From Bacteroidaceae bacterium (GTDB taxonomy: Bacteria > Bacteroidota > Bacteroidia > Bacteroidales > Bacteroidaceae): 64,000 nt of DNA. This document shows positions 33,152 to 40,894 of the stretch, piece after piece. The stretch covers positions 1 to 64,000 of the forward strand of contig JAFXNA010000028.1 in the NCBI GenBank assembly GCA_017529865.1. Direction: 5' to 3'. A program made the position numbers and the translations under genes. Below the pieces are notes generated by a model. It saw only the letters and a program-made list of their open reading frames with translations. It was not told the origin of the DNA and did no database searches. The stretch's first letter is position 1. Every line of letters begins with the position of its first letter.

Positions 33152-34258
33152 TTACTCTGGATTCTTTGAGTGGTAATAGTCGAGCAAACCGTAATCGTTG
33201 GTGATGGCACGCTTGATATGGTCGATCCAGAGCTGACGTACAGCAGTGTTCTCAAGCAAACCAATGACACAACCATCAAGTACAGCGTCGTTACATGTAT
33301 AACCACAGCGAGCGAAGTAGCACTTCCATGAAGTATCTTCCACCTCACCTTCCTCGTTCAGTTCATATCCGTCTTCCCATGCATCGTCGTCACCAGCCAT
33401 ATCATTGTGAGCGTGGTCTCCTGCGATTGACATCAATGGATAGCAATATACAGTACCAGAGGTAAAACCGTTATCTTGCATACGGAGAAGTACGTCGGTC
33501 TTATAGTTCTCTGGCATGTCAACAGTACCTACATAATACTGCTTTGTACCGCTGAGTGTCTGCAGAGCATTCTCCAGTTCGGTGTAACGAACATTTGCTC
33601 CGTAATAGTCGTAACCTTCTGGATTGCCATGTCCCATGAATGCAACAACGCTGTTGTTCGCAAGTTTAGACTTCGTTGAGTTGTAGAGTACCTTTGCAAG
33701 TGCATCTACGTCTTCGTCTTCAGCCATCAATGGAGTACCAAGATAGATCTTTACCTTTGAGAGGTATTCGTCATCGAGGTCACCATAGAAGTTGTTGGCG
33801 AAATTCTTGATATAGCTGTCGCGTACGTTCTTGTATTCCTCACCAGGGATTACCTGCAATGACTGAATAACGATTTCCTTGTACTGCACATCCTTGTCAG
33901 CAAATGCATTGAGCCAGAATGATGGTGCATAGAAGTTACGAGGCTTCACGTTCTCACCTGCTGCTGCACGGTTGATACAGATAACACTCGAGAAGCTGAG
34001 GAATACGTCATAGTCTGGGAACTGCTTCTTTGTAGCCTCAACTGTTGCGTCGAATGCATCATAAGCCTGCTGCCAAGTACTACCGAATGCAACGAGCAAG
34101 ATAGCCTTGTCGTGCTTCTTGTTAGCTTTTACATTTTCTGTAACAGCTTTCTGATAACGGTCGTGATTTGACATTTCATCGTCGTCATCACTACAAGCAG
34201 TGAAACTGAGCGCTCCACAAATTGCCATCATGGCAATCATTAAAATCTTTGCTTTCAT
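33152..34258 (-). CDS. cbiK: exported lipoprotein cobaltochelatase CbiK
   Basis: 368 residues from the ATG at 34258. The signal ends LSFTACSDDDD (Cys22), so the protein is a lipoprotein with an acidic mature start. The body is a class-II chelatase: LVAFGSTWQQAYDAF at the start of the fold, the metal/porphyrin histidine in AFMGHGNPEG (His210) and the second histidine region in IAGDHAHNDMAGDD (282-284). CbiK inserts cobalt into sirohydrochlorin; known exported forms exist in Desulfovibrio. It lies between the BtuB-like receptor and the BtuF-like protein, under the cobalamin riboswitch. Confidence 0.9.
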   Translation of the reverse strand: MKAKILMIAMMAICGALSFTACSDDDDEMSNHDRYQKAVTENVKANKKHDKAILLVAFGSTWQQAYDAFDATVEATKKQFPDYDVFLSFSSVICINRAAAGENVKPRNFYAPSFWLNAFADKDVQYKEIVIQSLQVIPGEEYKNVRDSYIKNFANNFYGDLDDEYLSKVKIYLGTPLMAEDEDVDALAKVLYNSTKSKLANNSVVAFMGHGNPEGYDYYGANVRYTELENALQTLSGTKQYYVGTVDMPENYKTDVLLRMQDNGFTSGTVYCYPLMSIAGDHAHNDMAGDDDAWEDGYELNEEGEVEDTSWKCYFARCGYTCNDAVLDGCVIGLLENTAVRQLWIDHIKRAITNDYGLLDYYHSKNPE

Positions 34259-34303
34259 ACCTTTGATTGTTTTGAATTTGTTAATAAATAATGTATAATT
34301 AAA

Positions 34304-34356
34304 TTCTTCACTCTTCACTCTCATCTCTCCCCATAGAGGGGGAGCTGGAGGGGGTC
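34304..34356. repeat. palindromic element plus heptamers at the 3' end of the BtuB-like gene
   Basis: ctcccc...gggggag (34327-34332 with 34338-34344) followed by ctggagggggtc, next to the heptamers ttcttca, ctcttca, ctctcat. On the coding strand it encodes the extra C-terminal residues TPSSSPSMGRDESEE. Confidence 0.7.
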
Positions 34357-36521
34357 TTTTTCAGTTTTCCTTTGTTGAACTTCACCGTCAGTGTGGCGTA
34401 GAATGTGGTGCCCGGCGATGTGTTACCCACATGATAAGGTCGTGGGGTCGTATCCTTAAAATTGAAGACGTTGTCCACACCTACTTCTACACGATAGGTA
34501 GCGACTTTGCTATGACCGAGGTCATGGGTGCTATTAAGTCGCCACAACTGGAACGCCCGTCCGTCACCGTCGTTCTCATAATATCGACGGCTCGATCCGC
34601 GAGCACTGAGGTTCAGCCCCAAGCGATAGTCATTGGAGAAACGATGATTCCAAGTGACATAGCCGTTCCACTTATGATGAGCCATACCATCGATAATCAC
34701 CTTGTGAAACACATTGTGTGATGTGTTAAACACATTGGCTTTCGTATCCAGATAGCTGTAGTTTCCACCCATCGTCAGTTCCTTGCTGATGTTCCATGTG
34801 AGGTTCACATCCACCCCGTAGGTCTTGGCATCTTCTGCGTTCTTATACATACGTGGGATGATGTTCGTGCTTCCGTCGCCCGCAAAGGCAGAGGTGGCAC
34901 CTGGAGGAATCTCGCTTACTGGCACATTGATGAGCGAAATCATGTTCTCGAGTCGATTGATATATCCTGTGACCGAACATGTGAAGCGGTCGGTGCGATA
35001 TTCCACATTGGCCGACCAGTAGTTGCTGGTCTGTGCATCCAGTTTTGTGTTACCCATATAATAATAGGTGTTGGCACCCATCTGCTTCACATAGTGATAA
35101 CCAAGTTCTTTCGTTGTGGGCGATTTAAATCCCTGACTCCATCCGACACGCAGTCGCCAATCACCTATCGACACCATCGTACTCAACTTCGGAGTGATAT
35201 GCACACCGAACGCATGGTTATCAATCAGTCGCACTCCGGCTGTGATGTTCAACCAACTGAGAGGGTCGAATTCGTCCTGAGCATACACCGCAGCCGTCCA
35301 ATCGTCAGCCTTTCCACCGTTGACACGCATGGGAGCCTTCAGATAGTCGTAGCGGTATTCCGCTCCCACATTCAGCGTATGGTCGTGAGCCAGATAGAAC
35401 ACACCCTTCACACTGGCCATCGTACGTTGCTGGTCACTCTGTAAGTCGGTCTGACCAGGAAAATACGGATAGTAGTGAGTTAGCTGACCACGATAATAGC
35501 CGTCCTCCAACGTAGTGTCGGTGAAGGCATAATAATAAGCGTGACGATCCCAATTGACATCGAACGTCAGGTAGTCGGCGCTGCTGCCTATCATCCATTT
35601 GCCTCCTACAGCAGCCGAAGAATTCCGATACTGCAGGTCGTAAGTATAGACATCGCACGAAGGATGTCGCCCATCAGTAGGTCTGTAAATCCGCTTCTGG
35701 TAATAACTACCGTCAGCATAGAGCTCAAGCCCCTCAGTCGGCGTGTAAGTCAGACGTTCCGATAGCTGCCAGTTCGTATATTTGTTCACCGTGTGGTTCC
35801 TCGTGTCTGTAATCATCATGGCCTCCGTATATTCGTTCCTCGTATTCTGCCATCCGTCCGTATGCTGCAGTTGGAAGTTCGTGTACGATTGCACGTTTCC
35901 CCATCGCAGTCCGATACCGTTATGCTGACGTAAGTCGTTATGCGAACCATAGCGGGTCGAGTTTTCCAATAGCCAACCCTCCGTATCGTGCCGTTTCGTG
36001 ATGATGTTGATCACACCTGCCATTGCGTCGCTTCCGTAAAGTGCACTCTGAGCACCCTTCACGATCTCTATACGCTCGATGTTGTGAGGGTCAATCAGTC
36101 CTAAGTCGTTCTCGCCACCTACATCACCATGAATACGCTTGCCATCAATCAGAATTAAGATATAGTTGTTACCCAATCCGTTCAACTGAGTCTGACTACC
36201 CATATCCCCTTCATTGAAGGCAAACGAAGCCGTCAGTCCACTCAGGATGTCCTCAAGACTCTTTCCTCCGTAACTCTCCAACATCTTCTTAGAAATCACC
36301 TCCGTCTGTACAGGCGTATCCTTCAGCAGGTGCTGCGTACCTGTACTGGTAATCACCACCTCCTGCAGTTCATGCACATGCTCTGCATGTATTTCCTTAT
36401 TTTTGGCCGCAGGCGCTATTATCCCTTTGGCGGCATCTTTGTTTTGAGCCGTCAAACAGACACATAGCCCCATCGCTATGATGAGTGCAAGCACTAATCG
36501 CTTTACTTCTTGCGGATTCAT
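34308..36521 (-). CDS. TonB-dependent receptor, BtuB-like
   Basis: 737 residues: signal peptide (GLCVCLTAQ), a His-rich linker, plug domain (VVITSTGTQ, ILILIDGKRIHGD, IERIEIVKGAQSALYGSDAMAGVINIIT) and barrel. A cobalamin riboswitch directly upstream supports corrinoid import. The barrel should end at ATLTVKF, but about 20 more residues follow, encoded by a C/G-rich palindrome and three heptamers (34304-34356), so the normal C-terminal insertion signal is internal. The receptor at 21217 ends normally. First gene of the operon receptor-cbiK-btuF-like. Confidence 0.88.
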   Translation of the reverse strand: MNPQEVKRLVLALIIAMGLCVCLTAQNKDAAKGIIAPAAKNKEIHAEHVHELQEVVITSTGTQHLLKDTPVQTEVISKKMLESYGGKSLEDILSGLTASFAFNEGDMGSQTQLNGLGNNYILILIDGKRIHGDVGGENDLGLIDPHNIERIEIVKGAQSALYGSDAMAGVINIITKRHDTEGWLLENSTRYGSHNDLRQHNGIGLRWGNVQSYTNFQLQHTDGWQNTRNEYTEAMMITDTRNHTVNKYTNWQLSERLTYTPTEGLELYADGSYYQKRIYRPTDGRHPSCDVYTYDLQYRNSSAAVGGKWMIGSSADYLTFDVNWDRHAYYYAFTDTTLEDGYYRGQLTHYYPYFPGQTDLQSDQQRTMASVKGVFYLAHDHTLNVGAEYRYDYLKAPMRVNGGKADDWTAAVYAQDEFDPLSWLNITAGVRLIDNHAFGVHITPKLSTMVSIGDWRLRVGWSQGFKSPTTKELGYHYVKQMGANTYYYMGNTKLDAQTSNYWSANVEYRTDRFTCSVTGYINRLENMISLINVPVSEIPPGATSAFAGDGSTNIIPRMYKNAEDAKTYGVDVNLTWNISKELTMGGNYSYLDTKANVFNTSHNVFHKVIIDGMAHHKWNGYVTWNHRFSNDYRLGLNLSARGSSRRYYENDGDGRAFQLWRLNSTHDLGHSKVATYRVEVGVDNVFNFKDTTPRPYHVGNTSPGTTFYATLTVKFNKGKLKKTPSSSPSMGRDESEE

Positions 36522-36570
36522 TTCTACGATTTTGACACCCTTAACCTGAGGGTTTAAAACTCTGTTAGGT

Positions 36571-36757
36571 CATTGGCAGGTCTTCTGGCTCACCGGCAAA
36601 AACTTAAACTGTCTTCCCGAAACGTATTCAGTGACACTTATTGTTCAGTTTTTAGAATGCGGTTTACAGCTGCAGGTACAGCTCAGGTCTTTCACCTGAT
36701 TCCCTTGCACTTCGTGTGTTTGTTAACCATGAGGCTTCCACACGTTGTTACCAATTC
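36571..36757 (-). promoter_or_regulatory. cobalamin (AdoCbl-type) riboswitch
   Basis: On the minus strand the core GGGAATCAGGTGAAAGACCT is followed by GAGCTGTACCTGCAGCTGTAA, and about 70 bases later the B12 box GAGCCAGAAGACCTGCC (36575-36591). The order and spacing are those of the cobalamin riboswitch. A short hairpin (accct/agggt) lies between it and the start codon at 36521, close enough to control ribosome access. It should lower expression of the receptor-cbiK-btuF-like operon when cobalamin is plentiful. Confidence 0.92.
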
Positions 36758-36762
36758 CGCTA

Positions 36763-36792
36763 CAAAGATAAGTAATAATTCATAATGTACAA
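36763..36792 (-). promoter_or_regulatory. promoter of the riboswitch-controlled operon
   Basis: Minus-strand TTG at 36790-36792 and TATCTTTG at 36763-36770 with a 19-bp spacer. The -33 TTG overlaps the edge of the right copy of the 31-bp inverted repeat. Confidence 0.7.
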
Positions 36793-36821
36793 TTGACTAC
36801 GTCGAACTAAAGTTTCATAAT
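36791..36821 (-). repeat. 31-bp perfect inverted repeat, right copy
   Basis: Exact reverse complement of 27747-27777. It lies just outside the riboswitch promoter, between it and the 3' end of cbiB. Confidence 0.9.
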
Positions 36822-36859
36822 TCATAAAAAAAGGCCTGTTTGTACTAAGATTGATAGGT

Positions 36860-37828
36860 TTAGTTTGCAAAATAGGTTAAAGTTAATGTTAGAATGACGC
36901 TGAGCACTTCAACAACGAAACAGATACGAATACTCCGACGCATATCATCTGTGGTCAATGCACGTGGATTGGTACCAATGAAAGGCTTATAGACCTGCTC
37001 CCCGAAATAATTGTGAGGTCCTCCGAACTGACAATCAAGAATGGACGCAAGGGCGGCTTCGGGCCATCCACTGTTGGGTGAGGCATGTTGCGGCCCATAC
37101 TTGAGGACAAAGGCTGCCCTCTCCAAACCTCCCCGCCTTCGACGGGGGAGTAAGAGGGGGGCCATCACCATCAGGAGCGCTGTAATTCGTGCTGGGATAT
37201 AGTTGGCGATATCATCGATATGGGCTGCCCAGCAACCGAACTCGCGGTATCTGCTGGTTTTATATCCTATCATAGAGTCGAGGGTGTTGATCATCTTGTA
37301 GGTCATCATCCCTGGCACACCCAACAGCACTAACCAAAATAGTGGTGCAACAACTCCATCGCTCAGGTTTTCTGCAAGTGTCTCGAGTGCTGCTGTGCGT
37401 ATCTCCTGTGCGGTGAGTTGGCTGGTGTCGCGCCCTACTATCCTACTGACTTGTGCTCGTCCGGCTTCGATACTTCGATCGACGGCCTTGAACACGTCTC
37501 TCACTTCTTTACGAAGGGTATGGCCTGCCAGACAGAAGAAGATGAGGACTACGGATATAAAGTTTAAAGTTGATAATTGACAATTGATAATTGACAATTG
37601 ACAATTAATAGTGGAGAAAAGTTCAAGAAGTGCATACACGAGGAGGAAGACGAGGGTGATACTGGTTAGAGCGAAGAGGGCTCCCTTCAGCATTCGGTGA
37701 CGGCCTCGATTGAGATGGCGTTCACCCCATGCAATCCATTTGCCAAACCCCACTATGGGATGTGGCAGCCATGCGGGATCGCCTAACAGGAGATCGAGCA
37801 ACCATGCTATGATTATTTCCAACACCAT
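36860..37828 (-). CDS. cbiB: adenosylcobinamide-phosphate synthase
   Basis: 322 residues, a polytopic membrane protein. LLLGDPAWLPHPIVGFGKWI at the N-terminus, ENLSDGVVAPLFW in the middle, INTLDSMIGYK and SPNSGWPEAALA later are the CbiB/CobD landmarks. It attaches aminopropanol phosphate to cobyric acid. Two insertions are visible: six heptamers (37569-37610) giving INCQLSIINCQLST and a palindromic element (37119-37162) giving APLLLPRRRRGGLERAA. Both keep the frame. It overlaps cobC by 16 bases. Confidence 0.93.
   Translation of the reverse strand: MVLEIIIAWLLDLLLGDPAWLPHPIVGFGKWIAWGERHLNRGRHRMLKGALFALTSITLVFLLVYALLELFSTINCQLSIINCQLSTLNFISVVLIFFCLAGHTLRKEVRDVFKAVDRSIEAGRAQVSRIVGRDTSQLTAQEIRTAALETLAENLSDGVVAPLFWLVLLGVPGMMTYKMINTLDSMIGYKTSRYREFGCWAAHIDDIANYIPARITALLMVMAPLLLPRRRRGGLERAAFVLKYGPQHASPNSGWPEAALASILDCQFGGPHNYFGEQVYKPFIGTNPRALTTDDMRRSIRICFVVEVLSVILTLTLTYFAN
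37119..37162. repeat. C/G-rich palindromic element inside cbiB
   Basis: ctccccg (37129-37135) pairs with cgggggag (37143-37150), followed by taagaggggggcc, the same tail as in the intergenic copies. It is translated in frame as LLLPRRRRGGLE. Confidence 0.75.
37569..37610. repeat. six heptamers (attgaca/attgata) inside cbiB
   Basis: gttgata, attgaca, attgata, attgaca, attgaca, attaata: 42 bases or 14 codons in frame, near the end of a hydrophobic segment of CbiB. Confidence 0.8.
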
Positions 37829-38823
37829 TGTTTAATTGCTTCTATCAGTTCATCGTTTTCTTCAGGGGTTTGTACGGCTATGCGGAAGTAGTTGGGGCCG
37901 AGTCCTGCAAAGTTGGATGCATCACGGATAAGGATTCCGTGCTCATGTACCAGATATTCCTTCAGTGCAGATGCTTTCCCAATGGTGAGTTGGCAGAGCA
38001 GAATATGGGTATCGGAGGGCCACACGATCACGCCCCCTATAGCCATCAACTGCCGGCTCACTCGCTCACGTTCGCTCATCAAGGCACTGAGGTCGAACTC
38101 ATACTCATCAGAATGTGCCAAGAGATAGTAGGCTGCATCGATGGCTACCTGATTGACTGCCCATGGCATGCGTTGGCGGCGCAGGTCGTCAAGCAGAGAA
38201 GCATTGCCTGTCACATAGCCGATTCGCAGTCCTGGGATGCCATACTCCTTAGTCAGGGAATGAAGCATGAGCAGGTTAGGATGAAACACCGCTTCGGATG
38301 TGGTGATGAGGGGACGTTGGGTGAACCGCGCATAGCTGGCGTCGACGACAAACAGGATGTCGGGATGGGCTACGATGCTGGCTGTCAGGTCGTCTTTGTC
38401 GATGACCGAACCTGTAGGGTTGTTCGGATTGCACAGCCACACGATGTCGTAATCGTTATGAACCTGACTCAGATTGTAGACATGATTCAACTGATGATCA
38501 TGCATCCGACATGCGTCAGCGTATTCTGAGAAGGTAGGTGTGATGACTGCACTTCGTTTATGGCGAAAGGTCTGTGCAATGAGATAGATTGCTTCGGTGG
38601 CGCCATTGGTTACCATCAGTTGCTCTGCCTGTAGTCCAAGTAGGGGCGCCATCGATTGCTCCAGACCAAATGGTGCTGGTTCAGGATAGTTCGACACATG
38701 GTCAAGCTGGTTTGCCAGATGGCAGAACAATCGTTCGTGGTCGAAATGATTATAAATGTTCGATGAGAAGTTGATACGAATGCCGTCATACAGATGGATG
38801 TCGTCGCCGTGTCCGTTTATCAT
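37813..38823 (-). CDS. threonine-phosphate decarboxylase-like aminotransferase (CobC/CobD type)
   Basis: 336 residues of the fold-type-I PLP family. It begins with HGDDIHLYDGIRINFSSNIY, has NGATEAIYLIAQTF, CNPNNPTGSV and the PLP-binding lysine in HSLTKEYGIPGLRIGY. In this setting it most likely makes (R)-1-amino-2-propanol phosphate from threonine phosphate for the CbiB reaction. It lies between cobQ and cbiB with overlaps on both sides, so all three are one operon. Naming differs between organisms (CobD in Salmonella, CobC in Pseudomonas). Confidence 0.88.
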   Translation of the reverse strand: MINGHGDDIHLYDGIRINFSSNIYNHFDHERLFCHLANQLDHVSNYPEPAPFGLEQSMAPLLGLQAEQLMVTNGATEAIYLIAQTFRHKRSAVITPTFSEYADACRMHDHQLNHVYNLSQVHNDYDIVWLCNPNNPTGSVIDKDDLTASIVAHPDILFVVDASYARFTQRPLITTSEAVFHPNLLMLHSLTKEYGIPGLRIGYVTGNASLLDDLRRQRMPWAVNQVAIDAAYYLLAHSDEYEFDLSALMSERERVSRQLMAIGGVIVWPSDTHILLCQLTIGKASALKEYLVHEHGILIRDASNFAGLGPNYFRIAVQTPEENDELIEAIKQWCWK

Positions 38824-40256
38824 GACTTAGGCCCTCCCATAATTTGATACAAAAGACTGATATCCATGTGCTTCCTAACGTGGTCGGCAAGCAGATTATA
38901 TTGATGGTCTTTGAACTCAGCCAAAGAGACGTTAGGCTCTTGACTTGAGACATTAGACTTTAGAAGATAGTTGATGACTGCCGCGTTGTCGAGAAAGCCA
39001 TGAATGTAGGTTCCGATGCAATGATCGGTTTGAAGGATAAGCTCTTCGGTATCGCTGACACCTTGATGAATCTCGTAACCTTGACATTCCTGACCTTCGA
39101 ACATGAACGTCACTTGCTTCGTGGTCTTCTCTGCTGTCATGGTAGTATGAATGGGTAGAAGTCCAAGACCAGGCAGACTGGTGACACTACCTTCGATACC
39201 ATCAGGGTCGTTGACCGTCTGTCCCAACATCTGATAGCCGCCGCAGATTCCTATCACCGTCTTACCTTCTCGATGAGCATGCTGGATGGCCTGTGCACAA
39301 CCGTTGCGACGCAGTTCCATCAGGTCGTCGAGTGTGGCTTTCGTTCCTGGAAGGATAACGATGTCTGCCTGCTGGATATCTGAGGTGTTGTTCGTGTAGA
39401 AGAGATTGACACGAGGGTCGCGCTCCAATGTGTCAAAATCGGTATAGTTGCTGATATGACGAAGCAGCACTACCGCTACATTTATTTTACCCTCAGCCAG
39501 TTGACGGTGTTTCTGCTCCAATGCCACACTATCCTCCTCGTCGATATAAATATTATTATAATATGGTATCACCCCCAGAACCGGTATGCCACATAGGTCT
39601 TCTATCATCCTACGTCCATCATCAAACAATCGGATGTCGCCTCGGAACTTATTGACGATGATGCACTTGATGCGCTTACGGTCTTCCAGACTCTGCAGCA
39701 TGACACTTCCATAACAGGAAGCAAACACTCCACCACGATCGATATCGGCAACGAGAATGACATCTGCATCAGCGTATCGTGCCATAGGCATGTTGACGAG
39801 GTCGGTATCGCGTAGATTCAGTTCCGACACACTGCCAGCACCTTCCATCACAATAGGATTGTATTTCGCAGCAAGACGGTCAAAGGCTGCACATACCGCT
39901 TGTCGTAACTCCTCCCTACCCTCTTTACGAAAATAGTCGTAAGCAGAGCGGTTCCCGATTGGCTTTCCGTTAAGAACAACCTGAGTGGTATGTTCAGAAT
40001 TGGGCTTGAGCAACAATGGATTCATATCCGTCTCGCATGCAATCCGAGCAGCTTCGGCCTGCACAGCTTGGGCCCTTCCTATCTCAAGTCCGTTAGGGGT
40101 GACATAAGAATTCAAGGCCATATTCTGTGCCTTGAATGGAGCCGGATGATAGCCGTCTTGCTGAAAGATGCGGCATAAGGCTGCGTTCAACACACTTTTA
40201 CCTACATCGGAACCCGTTCCGACCAACATCACAGGATGTAACTTTGATGGTTTCAT
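38820..40256 (-). CDS. cobQ: cobyric acid synthase
   Basis: 478 residues. N-terminal ATPase half with VGTGSDVGKSVLNAALCRIF, APFKAQNMALNSYVTPNG and MEGAGSVSELNL; C-terminal glutaminase half with the cysteine in VIGICGGYQMLG and histidine near GYEIHQG. It amidates side chains b, d, e and g of adenosyl-cobyrinic diamide. The -7 box TAACTTTG ends four bases before the ATG at 40256, so the message is probably leaderless or starts at the downstream ATG at 40229. It is divergent from cobU. Confidence 0.93.
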   Translation of the reverse strand: MKPSKLHPVMLVGTGSDVGKSVLNAALCRIFQQDGYHPAPFKAQNMALNSYVTPNGLEIGRAQAVQAEAARIACETDMNPLLLKPNSEHTTQVVLNGKPIGNRSAYDYFRKEGREELRQAVCAAFDRLAAKYNPIVMEGAGSVSELNLRDTDLVNMPMARYADADVILVADIDRGGVFASCYGSVMLQSLEDRKRIKCIIVNKFRGDIRLFDDGRRMIEDLCGIPVLGVIPYYNNIYIDEEDSVALEQKHRQLAEGKINVAVVLLRHISNYTDFDTLERDPRVNLFYTNNTSDIQQADIVILPGTKATLDDLMELRRNGCAQAIQHAHREGKTVIGICGGYQMLGQTVNDPDGIEGSVTSLPGLGLLPIHTTMTAEKTTKQVTFMFEGQECQGYEIHQGVSDTEELILQTDHCIGTYIHGFLDNAAVINYLLKSNVSSQEPNVSLAEFKDHQYNLLADHVRKHMDISLLYQIMGGPKS

Positions 40257-40260
40257 AATG

Positions 40261-40268
40261 CAAAGTTA
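40261..40268 (-). promoter_or_regulatory. -7 box of cobQ-cobC-cbiB
   Basis: TAACTTTG on the minus strand only four bases before the annotated cobQ ATG. Confidence 0.6.
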
Positions 40269-40274
40269 CAAAAA

Positions 40275-40302
40275 GTTTAGCGTTTAGTGGTTAGCGGTTA
40301 GC
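40275..40302. repeat. four heptamers between the divergent cob promoters
   Basis: gtttagc, gtttagt, ggttagc, ggttagc in strict register, in the spacer/-33 region of the cobQ promoter. Confidence 0.75.
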
Positions 40303-40352
40303 GATTTTTGCATTTTTACATTCTAAAATTTTTTCATTTTTACATTTTTTCT

Positions 40353-40360
40353 TATCTTTG
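40353..40360 (+). promoter_or_regulatory. -7 box of cobU-cobT-cobS
   Basis: TATCTTTG, 24 bases before the ATG at 40385; T-rich sequence lies upstream without a clear -33 element. Confidence 0.6.
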
Positions 40361-40384
40361 CATCTCCAAAATGCGATGCGGAAT

Positions 40385-40894
40385 ATGAGAAAGATTATAT
40401 TAATCACAGGAGGTCAACGTTCAGGCAAAAGCAGTATGGCCGAGCAATTAGCTCTCTCTCTCTGCTCAGACCCCATATATATTGCCACAGCTCATATATG
40501 GGATGATGAGTTTGCGGAACGTCTTCGCAGGCATCAGGAACGGCGTGGTCCGATGTGGACAAACATTGAGGAAGAGCGTGAGCTGAGTCGCCATCATGTG
40601 GAGGGGCGTGTGGCGCTGATTGACTGCTGTACACTCTGGGCAACCAACTTTTTCTACCCATCGTCGGATATAGAAACTGCGCTCTCACAACTGAAAGCAG
40701 AGTTCGACAAGTTTACTGCACAGGATGCCACATTCATATTCGTTACCAACGAGATAGGAATGGGTGGAGTAAGCGAGAATGCTGTTCAACGCCATTTTAC
40801 AGACCTCTTAGGCTGGTTTAACCAATATATCGCATCAAAGGCCGATGAGGTGATATTGATGGTCAGTGGAATTCCTATGAAAATAAAAGTTTAA
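40385..40894 (+). CDS. cobU: adenosylcobinamide kinase/guanylyltransferase
   Basis: 169 residues from the ATG at 40385 (MRKIILITGGQRSGKSSMAE); ATG at 40376 is also possible and adds three residues. The P-loop GGQRSGKS, the guanylylated histidine in LRRHQERRG, VALIDCCTLW and VTNEIGMGGVSE are present. It phosphorylates adenosylcobinamide and transfers GMP to it. The TAA overlaps the cobT ATG by one base, so translation is coupled. First gene of cobUTS. Confidence 0.92.
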   Translation: MRKIILITGGQRSGKSSMAEQLALSLCSDPIYIATAHIWDDEFAERLRRHQERRGPMWTNIEEERELSRHHVEGRVALIDCCTLWATNFFYPSSDIETALSQLKAEFDKFTAQDATFIFVTNEIGMGGVSENAVQRHFTDLLGWFNQYIASKADEVILMVSGIPMKIKV

